From contig JANXUF010000125.1 in the NCBI GenBank assembly GCA_025356335.1, forward strand, positions 1 to 64,000: a stretch of DNA of 64,000 nt, written 5' to 3'. The stretch's first letter is position 1; every line of letters starts with the position of its first letter. This stretch comes from Actinomycetes bacterium. Its GTDB lineage: Bacteria > Actinomycetota > Acidimicrobiia > Acidimicrobiales > Ilumatobacteraceae. Below are positions 1 through 8,135 of this stretch, in pieces. Under the pieces are notes generated by a model that made no database searches, had not been told where the DNA came from, and was given only the letters and a program-made list of their open reading frames with translations. The translations under genes were made by a program, and so were the position numbers.

Positions 1-1412
1 TCATCCTCATCCTGCTGGCTGCAGGCGGTTCGATCGCCTTCGGCATCTCGAGCTATGTCAGCACCGCCGCACGGATGCATGCCGAGATCGACCAATCGCT
101 CGACGATGCATCGCACCACGAACTCGGCGAACTGCAGGCCGACGCGACCGACAACGACTCGACTGGTGTCGTCTCCGCCCCTGCCGTGATCGACGACGAT
201 GACAACGCAGCTTCCGGTGGCGCACGGCCACGCAGCTTCGATCAGATCCTCGTCCAATGGCTGGATTCCAACGGAGCGGTGACGTCGCAGACATCGGCGT
301 ACCGCCTTCCGATCAGTCAGCCAGCCAAGGACATCGCCAGCGGAGCAGCCACGCAGGAGCAGTACAGCACCGTCCGCCTCGACGATGAGCCCTATCGGCT
401 CCTGACCTCACCGACCGGAACATCCGATGGAGGCGCCGTCCAGGCCGGTCGCAGTCTCGCCGAAACGAATCGCTTGCTCGACGCGCTGCGCAATCGAACC
501 ATCGTCATCATGCTGCTGGTGACATCGGCAGCCGGGATCATCGGCTGGCTGCTCGCCCATCGAGTGACGAAGCGCATCGAACACTTGACCGTTACCGCCG
601 AAGCGGTCGCAAAAACCGGCCGTCTCGACATCGCCGTCTCCGAAACGGGTCGTGACGAGACGGCGCGGCTCGCGGGCGCGTTCAATCAGATGCTCGCCAA
701 GCTCGCCAGTTCGAAAGACGCGCAGCAAAGACTGGTACAGGACGCAAGCCACGAACTGCGTACGCCGCTGACGAGCGTTCGCACCAACCTGTCCATCCTG
801 CGCCGGTTCGACGAACTCGACGCAACGCAGCGCCGTCAGGTGTTGGACGATTTGGACAGCGAGTCCCGCGAACTGACGCTGCTCGTCGACGAACTCGTGG
901 AATTGGCGACGGACCAACGCGACACCGAAGCTGAGGAAGAACTGCCGCTCGGAGATCTCACCGAACGGGTTGCCGAGCGGGCGCGCCGACGCACCGGTAG
1001 AACGATCACCGTCACGACCGACGACGCGCTGATCCGCTGCCGCCCGCAAGCCGTCGAACGTGCGCTGTCGAACCTGCTCGACAACGCCGCCAAGTTCACC
1101 GATGACGACAGCGTCATCGACGTAGTGGAGCGTCAGGGAACCGTCGAAGTGCGCGATCGCGGGCCGGGATTCCCTGAACCCGATATCGATCTCGTCTTCG
1201 ATCGCTTCTACCGCGCCGTCGACATGCGCAGCCGGCCAGGATCTGGCCTCGGCTTGGCAATCGTCCGCGAAATTGCCGACGCGCACGGAGGTCGCGTCTA
1301 TGCGCGCAATCGGCCTGGCGGAGGAGCAATCGTCGGCATCTCGATCCCCGTCGCCACCGAGATCAGGCAGAGTTCACCGACGATGCCGAGGACGCATTCG
1401 CAAGTCGGTTGA
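1..1412 (+). CDS. Two-component sensor histidine kinase (5' end outside window)
   Basis: Membrane sensor kinase that would autophosphorylate on His and pass phosphate to a response regulator lying upstream of the window. The frame is open from base 3, where the first residues are the end of a hydrophobic helix, so the true start is missing. Counting from the first Met (base 75): an extracytoplasmic region of about 140 residues, a second membrane helix near 142-162, a HAMP linker, the HisKA box SHELRTPLTS with phospho-acceptor His226, and an ATPase domain with NLLDNAAKF (N box), DRGPGF (G1) and GSGLGLAIV (G2). The layout resembles actinobacterial MprB/CutS-type kinases. The sensed signal cannot be read from the sequence. 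Confidence 0.93.
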   Translation, partial: ILILLAAGGSIAFGISSYVSTAARMHAEIDQSLDDASHHELGELQADATDNDSTGVVSAPAVIDDDDNAASGGARPRSFDQILVQWLDSNGAVTSQTSAYRLPISQPAKDIASGAATQEQYSTVRLDDEPYRLLTSPTGTSDGGAVQAGRSLAETNRLLDALRNRTIVIMLLVTSAAGIIGWLLAHRVTKRIEHLTVTAEAVAKTGRLDIAVSETGRDETARLAGAFNQMLAKLASSKDAQQRLVQDASHELRTPLTSVRTNLSILRRFDELDATQRRQVLDDLDSESRELTLLVDELVELATDQRDTEAEEELPLGDLTERVAERARRRTGRTITVTTDDALIRCRPQAVERALSNLLDNAAKFTDDDSVIDVVERQGTVEVRDRGPGFPEPDIDLVFDRFYRAVDMRSRPGSGLGLAIVREIADAHGGRVYARNRPGGGAIVGISIPVATEIRQSSPTMPRTHSQVG

Positions 1413-1485
1413 CCAAAAAATTACCAGTCTCTCACTGTGCTCTCATTCAAGTGTCCAACGGCTGCAACCTAACGGACGCACGATC

Positions 1486-2991
1486 ATGGTGATGATCGAC
1501 GACGTGCACCTCACCGCGCTCCCCAGCGAGCACCCAGCTGCGACCAGCCCGAAAGGAGCCGTGAGCGGCGAACCGTTGGTCCCTGGGCTCGACGAGTGCG
1601 CTTCGAGCGATGACGGTGAGGAAGGAATCGCTTCCGTCGTGCCGGCCAAGCCGCGTCGCCGGCGGCGGTATGCCAAGCGGGCATTGCTCGTGGTCGTCGT
1701 GCTCTTCATTCCTGTCGGCTATTCCTATGTCCGTGCACTGACCGGTCCCGGCAACGACAGCCTGCAGGCACGCACCGTCGAATGGGCGAGGGACAACCAC
1801 CTCGGCGGCGTCGTCGATCGAGTCGAGAAATACTGGTATGCCCATCACCAGGCGAAGGTCGGGGGCGCGCCGACAGCGAACGCCGACGCGCTGGGCATTC
1901 AGCCCGTGGGAGTTGCGGCCACATCCGTCGGCGGGACTCCCGCGACGGCAACTTCGGTTGCTGTTCCAGGTGTCGGTGTTGCTCAGAAGTCCCCAAATGC
2001 TGGCGGTTCGGTCGGTACTGCGACAACCGCTTCTTCGTCGTCGAGCCCCGCGTCCTCCAATTCTGCGGCAGGCCAGACCGGTGCAGGACCGTCAGCCGCT
2101 CCGACCAATGCGGCGACGCCGGCCCCGGCGATTGCCGTTGCGCCGGCCGGCGGCCCGAATCTTCCGGCTCCGCTCATCAGCCCTGCGCCGGATCCTGTTG
2201 CGAACGAAGGAACCTGGAGCGGCATCGGTGCACAGGTCGGCGGCAGATACGGTGCCTACGCAACGCTTATACGCCCCGACGCCGTCCACACGTCGATCCT
2301 CGATGCCGTCGTGTGGATGGATCCGTCCGTCCTCAGCCTCCGCCATTACCCGGGCACGAAGATTCCTGGTGCACCATGGGATCGACCAGACTTCGTCGAA
2401 CCACAACGCCAGTCGACGCTCGTCGCCGCCTTCGCAGGGGGATTTCGGCTGCAGGACTCGCACGGCGGGATGTTCCTCGGCGGCAACCAATTGAAGCCGA
2501 TGCGCGACGGTGGGGCTACCTTCGTGATCAATGCCGACGGTGTGCCGAACATCGGCATCTGGGGCCGTGACTTCACGACGACGGACGGGCTCGACTCCGC
2601 CCGCCAGAACCTCGATCTGATCGTCGACGGCGGAGTCGTTTCGCCACAGCTGGCGACGGACGCCAACCGCACATGGGGTTTCACCGGACCTGCGAACAAG
2701 GACGCCGTCTGGCGATCCGGTGCCGGAATCACCGCGACCGGGGCGCTGGTCTGGGTCGGCGGGGACGGACTGAGCATCGTCTCGCTCGCCAACACACTGG
2801 TGCGCGCAGGCGCAGTCCGCGGCATGCAACTCGATATCAACCACGAGTGGGTGCAGTTCAACACCTATTCGATCGCTTCGTCCGGCGTCGTCCACGGCCA
2901 AAAGTTGCTCGGCGCGATGCAACACTCCGGCGACCGCTTCCTGTCGGAGGACACGAGGGATTTCGTCGCTGTGTTCGAGCGGAAACGCTGA
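1486..2991 (+). CDS. Membrane-anchored phosphodiester glycosidase family protein
   Basis: Protein of 501 aa with an N-terminal cytoplasmic stretch, an Arg-rich stop (PRRRRRYAKR), one membrane helix near residues 70-88, a roughly 110-residue Ala/Thr/Ser/Pro-rich linker, and a C-terminal NAGPA-type phosphodiester glycosidase domain (about 230-501). Recognisable family segments are AFAGGFRLQDSHGGMF, NLDLIVDGG and DINHEWVQFNTY. The domain family removes sugars linked through phosphodiesters; the substrate here is unknown, with envelope glycopolymers an inference. ATG at 1486 was chosen because an upstream extension would overlap the kinase gene and reads as non-coding; GTG 1489 and ATG 1492 are alternatives and no clear ribosome binding site is seen. 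Confidence 0.85.
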   Translation: MVMIDDVHLTALPSEHPAATSPKGAVSGEPLVPGLDECASSDDGEEGIASVVPAKPRRRRRYAKRALLVVVVLFIPVGYSYVRALTGPGNDSLQARTVEWARDNHLGGVVDRVEKYWYAHHQAKVGGAPTANADALGIQPVGVAATSVGGTPATATSVAVPGVGVAQKSPNAGGSVGTATTASSSSSPASSNSAAGQTGAGPSAAPTNAATPAPAIAVAPAGGPNLPAPLISPAPDPVANEGTWSGIGAQVGGRYGAYATLIRPDAVHTSILDAVVWMDPSVLSLRHYPGTKIPGAPWDRPDFVEPQRQSTLVAAFAGGFRLQDSHGGMFLGGNQLKPMRDGGATFVINADGVPNIGIWGRDFTTTDGLDSARQNLDLIVDGGVVSPQLATDANRTWGFTGPANKDAVWRSGAGITATGALVWVGGDGLSIVSLANTLVRAGAVRGMQLDINHEWVQFNTYSIASSGVVHGQKLLGAMQHSGDRFLSEDTRDFVAVFERKR

Positions 2992-3036
2992 ACCCGCCAC
3001 TTGCGGATGACCGACAGAAGGCAGAGGATGACGCCC

Positions 3037-3327
3037 ATGACAAGCACTCATGAGGTCGTCGACAACACCGCTGCCACCCGCTTCGAGATCAGAATGGACG
3101 GCCACATCGCCGTGCTCGTGTACGAATTGGTCGGCAGGCAGTTCCGGATCATCCACACGATCGTTCCCGAAGCCCTCGGCGGCCACGGTCTTGCCGGCAC
3201 GCTCGTGCAGGCCGCCATCGCCAGGGCGACGGCAGAGGGACTGACGATCATCCCGGATTGTCCGTTCGCCCGCGGTTGGCTGGAGAAACATCCCGGTGTC
3301 GCCGCCACCGTGTCGATCGATTGGTGA
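3037..3327 (+). CDS. Small GNAT-fold N-acetyltransferase (YidJ/NATD1-like)
   Basis: A 96-aa protein of the short single-domain GNAT family. It begins with the typical EVVDN..ATRFEIRMDG strand pair, followed by VPEALGGHGLAGTLVQAA (acetyl-CoA binding loop equivalent) and CPFARGWLEKHP near the C-terminus. Its length matches the family, which is about 95 aa and whose substrates are unknown. ATG 3037 follows AGAGG at 9 nt; ATG 3028 and ATG 3007 are also possible. It lies downstream of the glycosidase gene on the same strand with a 45-nt gap, so co-transcription is plausible. Confidence 0.82.
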   Translation: MTSTHEVVDNTAATRFEIRMDGHIAVLVYELVGRQFRIIHTIVPEALGGHGLAGTLVQAAIARATAEGLTIIPDCPFARGWLEKHPGVAATVSIDW

Positions 3328-3361
3328 GCTCGCGGTGTCGGTGGTCGCGCCGAGCCTGTGT

Positions 3362-3400
3362 GGAGTGTTCGACGAACCGACGGGTGCGCCGAAACACTCC
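3362..3400. terminator. Inverted repeat between convergent genes
   Basis: GGAGTGTT (3362-3369) is complementary to AACACTCC (3393-3400), giving an 8-bp stem with a 23-nt loop between the ends of the convergent GNAT and DedA genes. There is no U tract, so a bidirectional terminator is inferred only from position and symmetry. Confidence 0.35.
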
Positions 3401-3433
3401 GCGACACGTGCCGACCGGGATGCGCAGCGGAAT

Positions 3434-4195
3434 TCAGACGACCAGGTCGTCGTGATCCATCTCGGCGACGCCGATCACCGTCGACGCGCCGCCTGCCGGC
3501 TTCGACCGATGCCACACACGACGCACGACTTCGATGACGACTGTTGCTGAGAGGCCGACGAAGATCGCCGCGACAAAGGCCGTCGAGCGGTGGCGCTCGA
3601 AGGCCCTGCCACCGACGTAGCCGATGATCGCTCCGTAGCCAGCCCAGATGAGCGAGGCGATGCCGATCCACTTCATGAACCATCTTCGGGGTTGACGGGT
3701 CGTCCCCGAGGCGAGCGTCAACGCAGTCCGACCGCCCGGCAGAAACCGGGCGGTGATCATCAACACGCCACCGCGCCGGTGGATCTGTTCCGTCGCCCAG
3801 TCCAGCCGACGGCGCGTCTTCGGACGCCTGAGGGACCGTCGATCGAACCACGGCGCTGCAAAGAGGCCGAGCTGATACGAGAGGTTGTCGCCGACGAACG
3901 CAGCGACAGCAGAGACGAGCACGACCCACACGAGGCTGTAGTGGCCGGCTGCGGATGCGACGCCGCCAATGATGACCGTCGTTTCGCCTGGCAGGATCGG
4001 GATCACCGAATCAATTGCGGCGATACCTGCAATGATCGCCAGAAACCACCAGTGGCCGGAGACTCGGTCGAGCCAACGGGTCGATGCATGCAGCCAATGG
4101 AACGTTTCACCAGCGGCGACCCGGACGATCCGGTGCGGCAACGTGTTCACGTTTCCCAACAGTTCCGCCGTTCTGCACCCGTCCGATACGGCCAC
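3434..4195 (-). CDS. DedA/VTT-domain membrane protein
   Basis: A 253-aa integral membrane protein of the DedA (SNARE-associated/VTT) family, whose members act in lipid scrambling, undecaprenyl-phosphate recycling and envelope homeostasis. Diagnostic segments are IPILPGETTVIIGG near residue 65-80, FVGDNLSYQLGL, and the conserved RFLPGGRTALTLASG stretch, with four to five hydrophobic helices. The start is GTG 4195. Internal starts could shorten the N-terminal 45 residues, which carry no family signature. The gene converges on the GNAT gene. Confidence 0.85.
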   Translation of the reverse strand: MAVSDGCRTAELLGNVNTLPHRIVRVAAGETFHWLHASTRWLDRVSGHWWFLAIIAGIAAIDSVIPILPGETTVIIGGVASAAGHYSLVWVVLVSAVAAFVGDNLSYQLGLFAAPWFDRRSLRRPKTRRRLDWATEQIHRRGGVLMITARFLPGGRTALTLASGTTRQPRRWFMKWIGIASLIWAGYGAIIGYVGGRAFERHRSTAFVAAIFVGLSATVVIEVVRRVWHRSKPAGGASTVIGVAEMDHDDLVV

Positions 4196-4258
4196 AGGCT
4201 ACCAACCGACCTGACGCAGCGCCGGGCAGAACACGGTTCCACAATGGCGGAACGCGTG

Positions 4259-4480
4259 TTAGCGGCGAACAGCACCGGGCGGCGCGTGTTCGAGTCGAAG
4301 GGCCAGCACCGGGCACGCAGCGATCGCCCGTTTGGCGTGCGACATCAGCGAGCCGTCGATCGGCGTTGCATCGATGATCGGAAAACCCCAATCATCCAGA
4401 TCGATTCGCTCCGGAAAGAGTTCGGCACAGATGCCCCGCCCATCGCAGGCGATCGGATCGACCTTCAGCAGATACCTCAT
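4259..4480 (-). CDS. Single-cluster ferredoxin
   Basis: A 73-aa ferredoxin with Cys12 and Cys18 in IACDGRGICAELFPE and Cys56 in AACPVLAL. The CX5C...CP spacing is that of small actinobacterial [3Fe-4S]-type ferredoxins, although cluster type cannot be proved from sequence. ATG 4480 overlaps the stop of the NuoF-like gene by 4 nt (ATGA), so translation is probably coupled. As the last gene of the ApbE/ferric-reductase operon it probably passes electrons between the NuoF-like flavoprotein and another partner, possibly the membrane haem protein. Confidence 0.88.
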   Translation of the reverse strand: MRYLLKVDPIACDGRGICAELFPERIDLDDWGFPIIDATPIDGSLMSHAKRAIAACPVLALRLEHAPPGAVRR

Positions 4481-5796
4481 CGCCACACGACCTCTTCCCG
4501 TTTTGGAAGCCGTAACACCGGACGGGCCATCGCACTGGAGCACGAGCGGTGACGCAGATGGAGTGTGATGTCACCAGCGAAGACCTGGAGGGCGCTGCGC
4601 AACAAGCGAGCGGCACCGTCCGGAAAGCTGCATGCCCCCCGTTTGTCGATCAATCCTGCCCAACGATGCAGATCGTCCAACATGCCAGGACGGATCTGCC
4701 CCGCTGCCAGCGCTGTCAGCGTCGACGACAGGGCACCGAGCCCATGGACACACGGCCCGCATTGCCCGGCGGACTCGGTGCTCATCCACGTCAATACGCG
4801 AGCTGTCTCTCGAAGCCCACAGGCACCAGCAGGAAGCACCACGACAGCACCACAGCCCAGCCCGCTGTCTCTGGAACGGAGATCGGCATTGCTCATCGTG
4901 GCAGCGGCGGCGTCGGCGGCGCCCAACCACGTCCCGTAGTAGCCGCCGATGAGCACCGCTTGGATCGGACTGTTCGTACCGCCGGCATTGCCGATGGCGT
5001 CCGTCAGCGGCGTGCCGATCGCCATCTCGCACACACCCGGTCGCGTGACATCACCCGAGACCGTCGCCAACATCGTCCCAGGTTCGGCATCGGTGCCGAG
5101 CTGACGAAACCAGCTCGGCCCCCACTGTGTGATCTGGGCGAGATGCGCAAACGTTTCGACGTTCGACAGGAACGTCGGGCGTCCCTTGACACCCTTCTGA
5201 TAGACGCGTGGCGGCACCCTGGTCGGTTTCGCTTCGCCACCGTTGAGAAAATGCACGAGCGCACTCTCCTCGCCCGCCACGAAACGCGGCGGAATGGCGA
5301 CGATACGAATCGGGACGAAGCGCTCACGAGCCTGCACGCGCTCGCCGACCGCGACCTCCAAGGCGTTCAATGCTTTGATCGATGTCCGTTCGGCACAGAT
5401 GATCACTTCGTTGGCGCCAACCGCCGCCGCACCGATCAGTGCGCCGTCGATCACCAGGTGAGGCATGCGAGCCATCAACATCCGGTCCTTGGAACTCGCC
5501 GGTTCACCTTCTGCGCCGTTGACCACGAGGATCGGCGATCGGCCTCCTTCGGTGACGGCACGCATCTTCGTCGCCGTCGGGAACGCCCCACCGCCACGAC
5601 CGCGCAGTCCGGCCGCATCGACTGCGTCGATCAGATCGAATCGGGGGCGGCGCTGGGGCAGCGGTGGGATCTGCATCGTCGACCGATGGGTACGCAGATC
5701 GACGGCATGAGCGTGATTGCGCGAACTGGCGAGCAGCCGCGGCAGGCCATGAGGAGCTGCGCCGACGCGACTCTCAGTCGCCGGAATCTGTTGCAT
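4477..5796 (-). CDS. NuoF-like flavoprotein (NADH:ubiquinone oxidoreductase 51-kDa family)
   Basis: A 439-aa relative of the NADH/FMN-binding subunit of complex I. FMN/NAD-binding Gly-rich segments GLRGRGGGAFP (63-73) and VNGAEGEPASSKDR are intact. The usual N3 cluster motif CxxCxxC is altered: ESAGQCGPC has Ala343 at the first Cys position, leaving Cys346, Cys349 and Cys389 (RGACSFPDG). I recall the SAGQCGPC form from stand-alone actinobacterial NuoF-like proteins, so it looks like a subfamily trait rather than decay. ATG 5796 shares one base with the stop of the ferric-reductase-like gene (TGATG) and the next gene overlaps by 4 nt. Likely role: reductant-oxidising module (NADH or similar) of the operon. 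Confidence 0.85.
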   Translation of the reverse strand: MQQIPATESRVGAAPHGLPRLLASSRNHAHAVDLRTHRSTMQIPPLPQRRPRFDLIDAVDAAGLRGRGGGAFPTATKMRAVTEGGRSPILVVNGAEGEPASSKDRMLMARMPHLVIDGALIGAAAVGANEVIICAERTSIKALNALEVAVGERVQARERFVPIRIVAIPPRFVAGEESALVHFLNGGEAKPTRVPPRVYQKGVKGRPTFLSNVETFAHLAQITQWGPSWFRQLGTDAEPGTMLATVSGDVTRPGVCEMAIGTPLTDAIGNAGGTNSPIQAVLIGGYYGTWLGAADAAAATMSNADLRSRDSGLGCGAVVVLPAGACGLRETARVLTWMSTESAGQCGPCVHGLGALSSTLTALAAGQIRPGMLDDLHRWAGLIDKRGACSFPDGAARLLRSALQVFAGDITLHLRHRSCSSAMARPVLRLPKREEVVWR

Positions 5797-6494
5797 CACG
5801 GGACGGTCGTTTCTGCCGTTGCGTCCTGCGTCGTCGCCGGGGTCGCAGCCTTGTGGGTTTTGCCCCAGTCGGCCTGCATCGGCCCGGCGAACAGCCAGAT
5901 GGCGATTGCCAGCGGGACCGCAACCACGGCGGCGACTGTGGCGGTACGGCGCCGGGGGTCCTGCATCGGCCTCACGGCAAGTCGCCAGGCAATCGAACCG
6001 AGCACGAGTGCCGCGCACACTGCGTCGAGCAGTTGCATCCAGCCGTATCGGGTATCAGTGCCGGTGCCGAGTCCGTGAACGATGGCGATCGGCCAGCAGG
6101 CATAGGCCAACCAATGAACTCGCTTCCACAACGCGAAGCTGACACGTGGTCGCAGAAGGCTTGTCACGATGACGGCAATCAGGCAATCAGCAGCGAGTGC
6201 GCCGAGTCCGAGCCAGATCGGTCGGTACGTGCCGCCGAACGGCACGAGGGCGTCGATCCAACTGATCGACACGAAGGAATCGAGCACCGAGGTGGCGATA
6301 TGGATCAAGAGGAAGACGATGACCAGCAGAGAAACGTTGCGGTGCATCAGTTGCACGACGAGCCGCGGGACTCGCGGCGTGCCCCACGACAGCAATGTTG
6401 GAATGCCGAGCACGAATGAAACCGTCAACAGCACAAGGCTGACGGCGCCACTCCCGCGCGACAGGTACCAGGTCGCCTGTCCTGCAGCGATCAT
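5796..6494 (-). CDS. Ferric-reductase-like transmembrane haem protein
   Basis: A 232-aa integral membrane protein with about six helices of the ferric reductase-like domain. Two His pairs spaced 14 and 13 residues (HRNVSLLVIVFLLIH and HWLAYACWPIAIVH) fit bis-His ligation of two b haems, as in FRE/NOX and MsrQ proteins. ATG 6494 overlaps the apbE stop by 4 nt (ATGA); a longer in-frame start at 6536 would overlap apbE by 46 nt and is less likely. The C-terminal tail is an Ala/Thr-rich stretch. Predicted to move electrons across the membrane from cytosolic NuoF-like/ferredoxin partners toward an extracytosolic flavin or acceptor. Confidence 0.85.
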   Translation of the reverse strand: MIAAGQATWYLSRGSGAVSLVLLTVSFVLGIPTLLSWGTPRVPRLVVQLMHRNVSLLVIVFLLIHIATSVLDSFVSISWIDALVPFGGTYRPIWLGLGALAADCLIAVIVTSLLRPRVSFALWKRVHWLAYACWPIAIVHGLGTGTDTRYGWMQLLDAVCAALVLGSIAWRLAVRPMQDPRRRTATVAAVVAVPLAIAIWLFAGPMQADWGKTHKAATPATTQDATAETTVP

Positions 6495-7498
6495 CGAGCG
6501 CTCCGCAATCCGCTGACGGTGTCGGGTTCTGGCCATCCGTTGATGCGCACGACCTCGCCGTCGTGACCGACCAGTCGTGCTGGGTCGCCGTGTTCGCCGA
6601 GCATGCCGAGCGCATCATCACCGGACACGATGGCGGCAGTGGTCCAGATGTTCGCCTCGACACATGACGATGCCGCCACGCTCACCGTCCGCCATGGCGT
6701 CACTGCCGAGGAACCGGTCGAGGGATCGACGAGGTGGTGCAGCTTCGCTCCGCTGCGGGTCCATTGGCGAACCGTCGTCGACGAGGTCGCCAACCCACCG
6801 GACCACACGCAGACGGCTTCGTCGGCATCCGCGAACGGGGTCCGATGGGAATCGGCGACGCCGACGAGCCAGCCGTCTTCGGGTGGCTCGCCGCTGACGG
6901 CGATATCTCCGCCGAGGCTGACGAGTACGCCGGCGCAGATCGTTGCCGAGGCGCGGGCCGCAGCAAGGTCGGCGGCGAATGCCTTTGCAGTCGCACCGAG
7001 GTCGAGACTTACGGTGCTCGGGATCTTGACGCGGGAGCGCCGGACGTCGATCTCGACCGCCTGCCAACCCGGCACTCTGATGGCGCTCACGACAGCGGGT
7101 CCCGTCAGGGCGATCTCGGCGAACGTGCGGTCGTAGCCGAGAATCCGGATGGCATTGCCGATGGTCGGGTCGACGAGGCCGTTGGTTCTCCCCGCCGCAT
7201 CGATCGCAACCTGCAGTGCTTCGATGAAGAGCGCGCTCACGTCGAGTGCTGTACCGGCTGCGGCGTTCACCCTCGACAGATCGCTATCGAGACGAAACCG
7301 GCTGCACGCCTGATCGATTTCGGAAACGACCTCGCGAACGATGTCAAGGGCGGTGTCGATGCCGGATTTCGCGGAGGTGGCGACGTAACACGTCGTTCCC
7401 AGCGCCCCGAACAGCGCACTGGACAGCTCGTCGTCCTCGCCGTCGTGGTGAACCTGCGCCATCGGGTACGAACGTGATGTCGTCGGAACGACGCTCAC
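6491..7498 (-). CDS. apbE: FAD:protein FMN transferase (ApbE family)
   Basis: A 335-aa ApbE-family enzyme, which covalently attaches FMN to Thr/Ser of target proteins using FAD and Mg. Visible family features: GTTCYVATS near residue 35, ACSRFRLDSDLSRVNAAAG, LVDPTIGNAIRILGYD, the DLGATAKAFAADL segment, VSLGGDIAVSG, and HHLVDPSTG. No classical lipoprotein signal is obvious at the N-terminus. The GTG start at 7498 overlaps the stop of the upstream small gene (GTGA). Its presence implies a flavinylated partner, but no protein in the operon carries an obvious FMN-binding domain with the (S/T)GAT acceptor. Confidence 0.9.
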   Translation of the reverse strand: MSVVPTTSRSYPMAQVHHDGEDDELSSALFGALGTTCYVATSAKSGIDTALDIVREVVSEIDQACSRFRLDSDLSRVNAAAGTALDVSALFIEALQVAIDAAGRTNGLVDPTIGNAIRILGYDRTFAEIALTGPAVVSAIRVPGWQAVEIDVRRSRVKIPSTVSLDLGATAKAFAADLAAARASATICAGVLVSLGGDIAVSGEPPEDGWLVGVADSHRTPFADADEAVCVWSGGLATSSTTVRQWTRSGAKLHHLVDPSTGSSAVTPWRTVSVAASSCVEANIWTTAAIVSGDDALGMLGEHGDPARLVGHDGEVVRINGWPEPDTVSGLRSAR

Positions 7499-7995
7499 GA
7501 GCCACCGGACACGGGGGGGTTTGTTGTCCTCGGGCGCTTCGGCGCCGTCACGACAGCTGGCGGTTTCGTCGTGGTCACCTTGGGTATCGCAACGGTGGCG
7601 GTGGCGGTGGCGGTGGGTACGGTCGTCTTGGACTTCGAAGCGGGCTTCGAGCCGGCAGTGACGGTTGCGGCAGCAGGCGGCGTAGTGGCGGTGGTCGTGG
7701 CAGGAGCCGGCTGCTTCGCCGGCGCAGCGGTCGCCGCTTCGGTGGCGTCGCCGGCTGCGGCCGGATCGACCTCCGAGGAACCGGTTGCTGCATCAGTTGC
7801 GGTATTCGTCGCCGAGTCATCGACGGGAACGCTCGTCTTTTTCGAGGAGCCAGAATATGCGTGAGCTGCGACGGCCGAGAATCCGCCGGTCAGCAAGAGT
7901 CCGCCGATCAGCGTTGCTGAAGTGAGCCGGTTGACGCGACGAAGTCCGCTATCTCTCGTCGATCGTCCGTAGGTCGGTCGTCCGTGGCTTGGCAT
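7495..7995 (-). CDS. Small exported Ala/Thr/Pro-rich protein heading the flavin/haem operon
   Basis: A 166-aa protein with one hydrophobic segment (LTSATLIGGLLLTGGFSAVAA, about 24-44; acting as signal or anchor) followed by about 120 residues rich in Ala, Thr, Pro and Lys, without a recognised fold. It starts at ATG 7995 after GAGGAA (8 nt) and ends inside the apbE start (GTGA overlap). In comparable actinobacterial clusters I would expect an exported FMN-binding protein in this position; none of its features match that domain, so it may be a degenerate or replaced partner or a wall-spanning linker. Function unknown. Confidence 0.7.
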   Translation of the reverse strand: MPSHGRPTYGRSTRDSGLRRVNRLTSATLIGGLLLTGGFSAVAAHAYSGSSKKTSVPVDDSATNTATDAATGSSEVDPAAAGDATEAATAAPAKQPAPATTTATTPPAAATVTAGSKPASKSKTTVPTATATATVAIPKVTTTKPPAVVTAPKRPRTTNPPVSGGS

Positions 7996-8135
7996 AGGGG
8001 TTTCCTCACTACTTTCGGGGGCAAAAGTCGGTTCGAGTGGTTCCCAGTGTCGGTGTCAGCGGAAAGACTTTGATGTGCCTGCCGTATGAATCCGGTAAAA
8101 ACCTCACAGCCGTTCGTTGAGGACGATCGCTGCAA

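Noticed and set aside
4549..6078. 509-codon + strand frame opposite the NuoF-like and ferric-reductase genes
   Set aside because: Antisense shadow of two genes with clear family motifs and coupled starts.
5796..6494. Flavinylation acceptor (SGAVS) in the ferric-reductase-like protein
   Set aside because: It lacks the usual acidic residue and the GAT core, and it lies at the edge of a membrane helix.
8000..8135. Riboswitch-like leader before the ApbE operon
   Set aside because: The 140-nt region was checked for known flavin, cobalamin and c-di-nucleotide signatures by eye; nothing convincing was seen.
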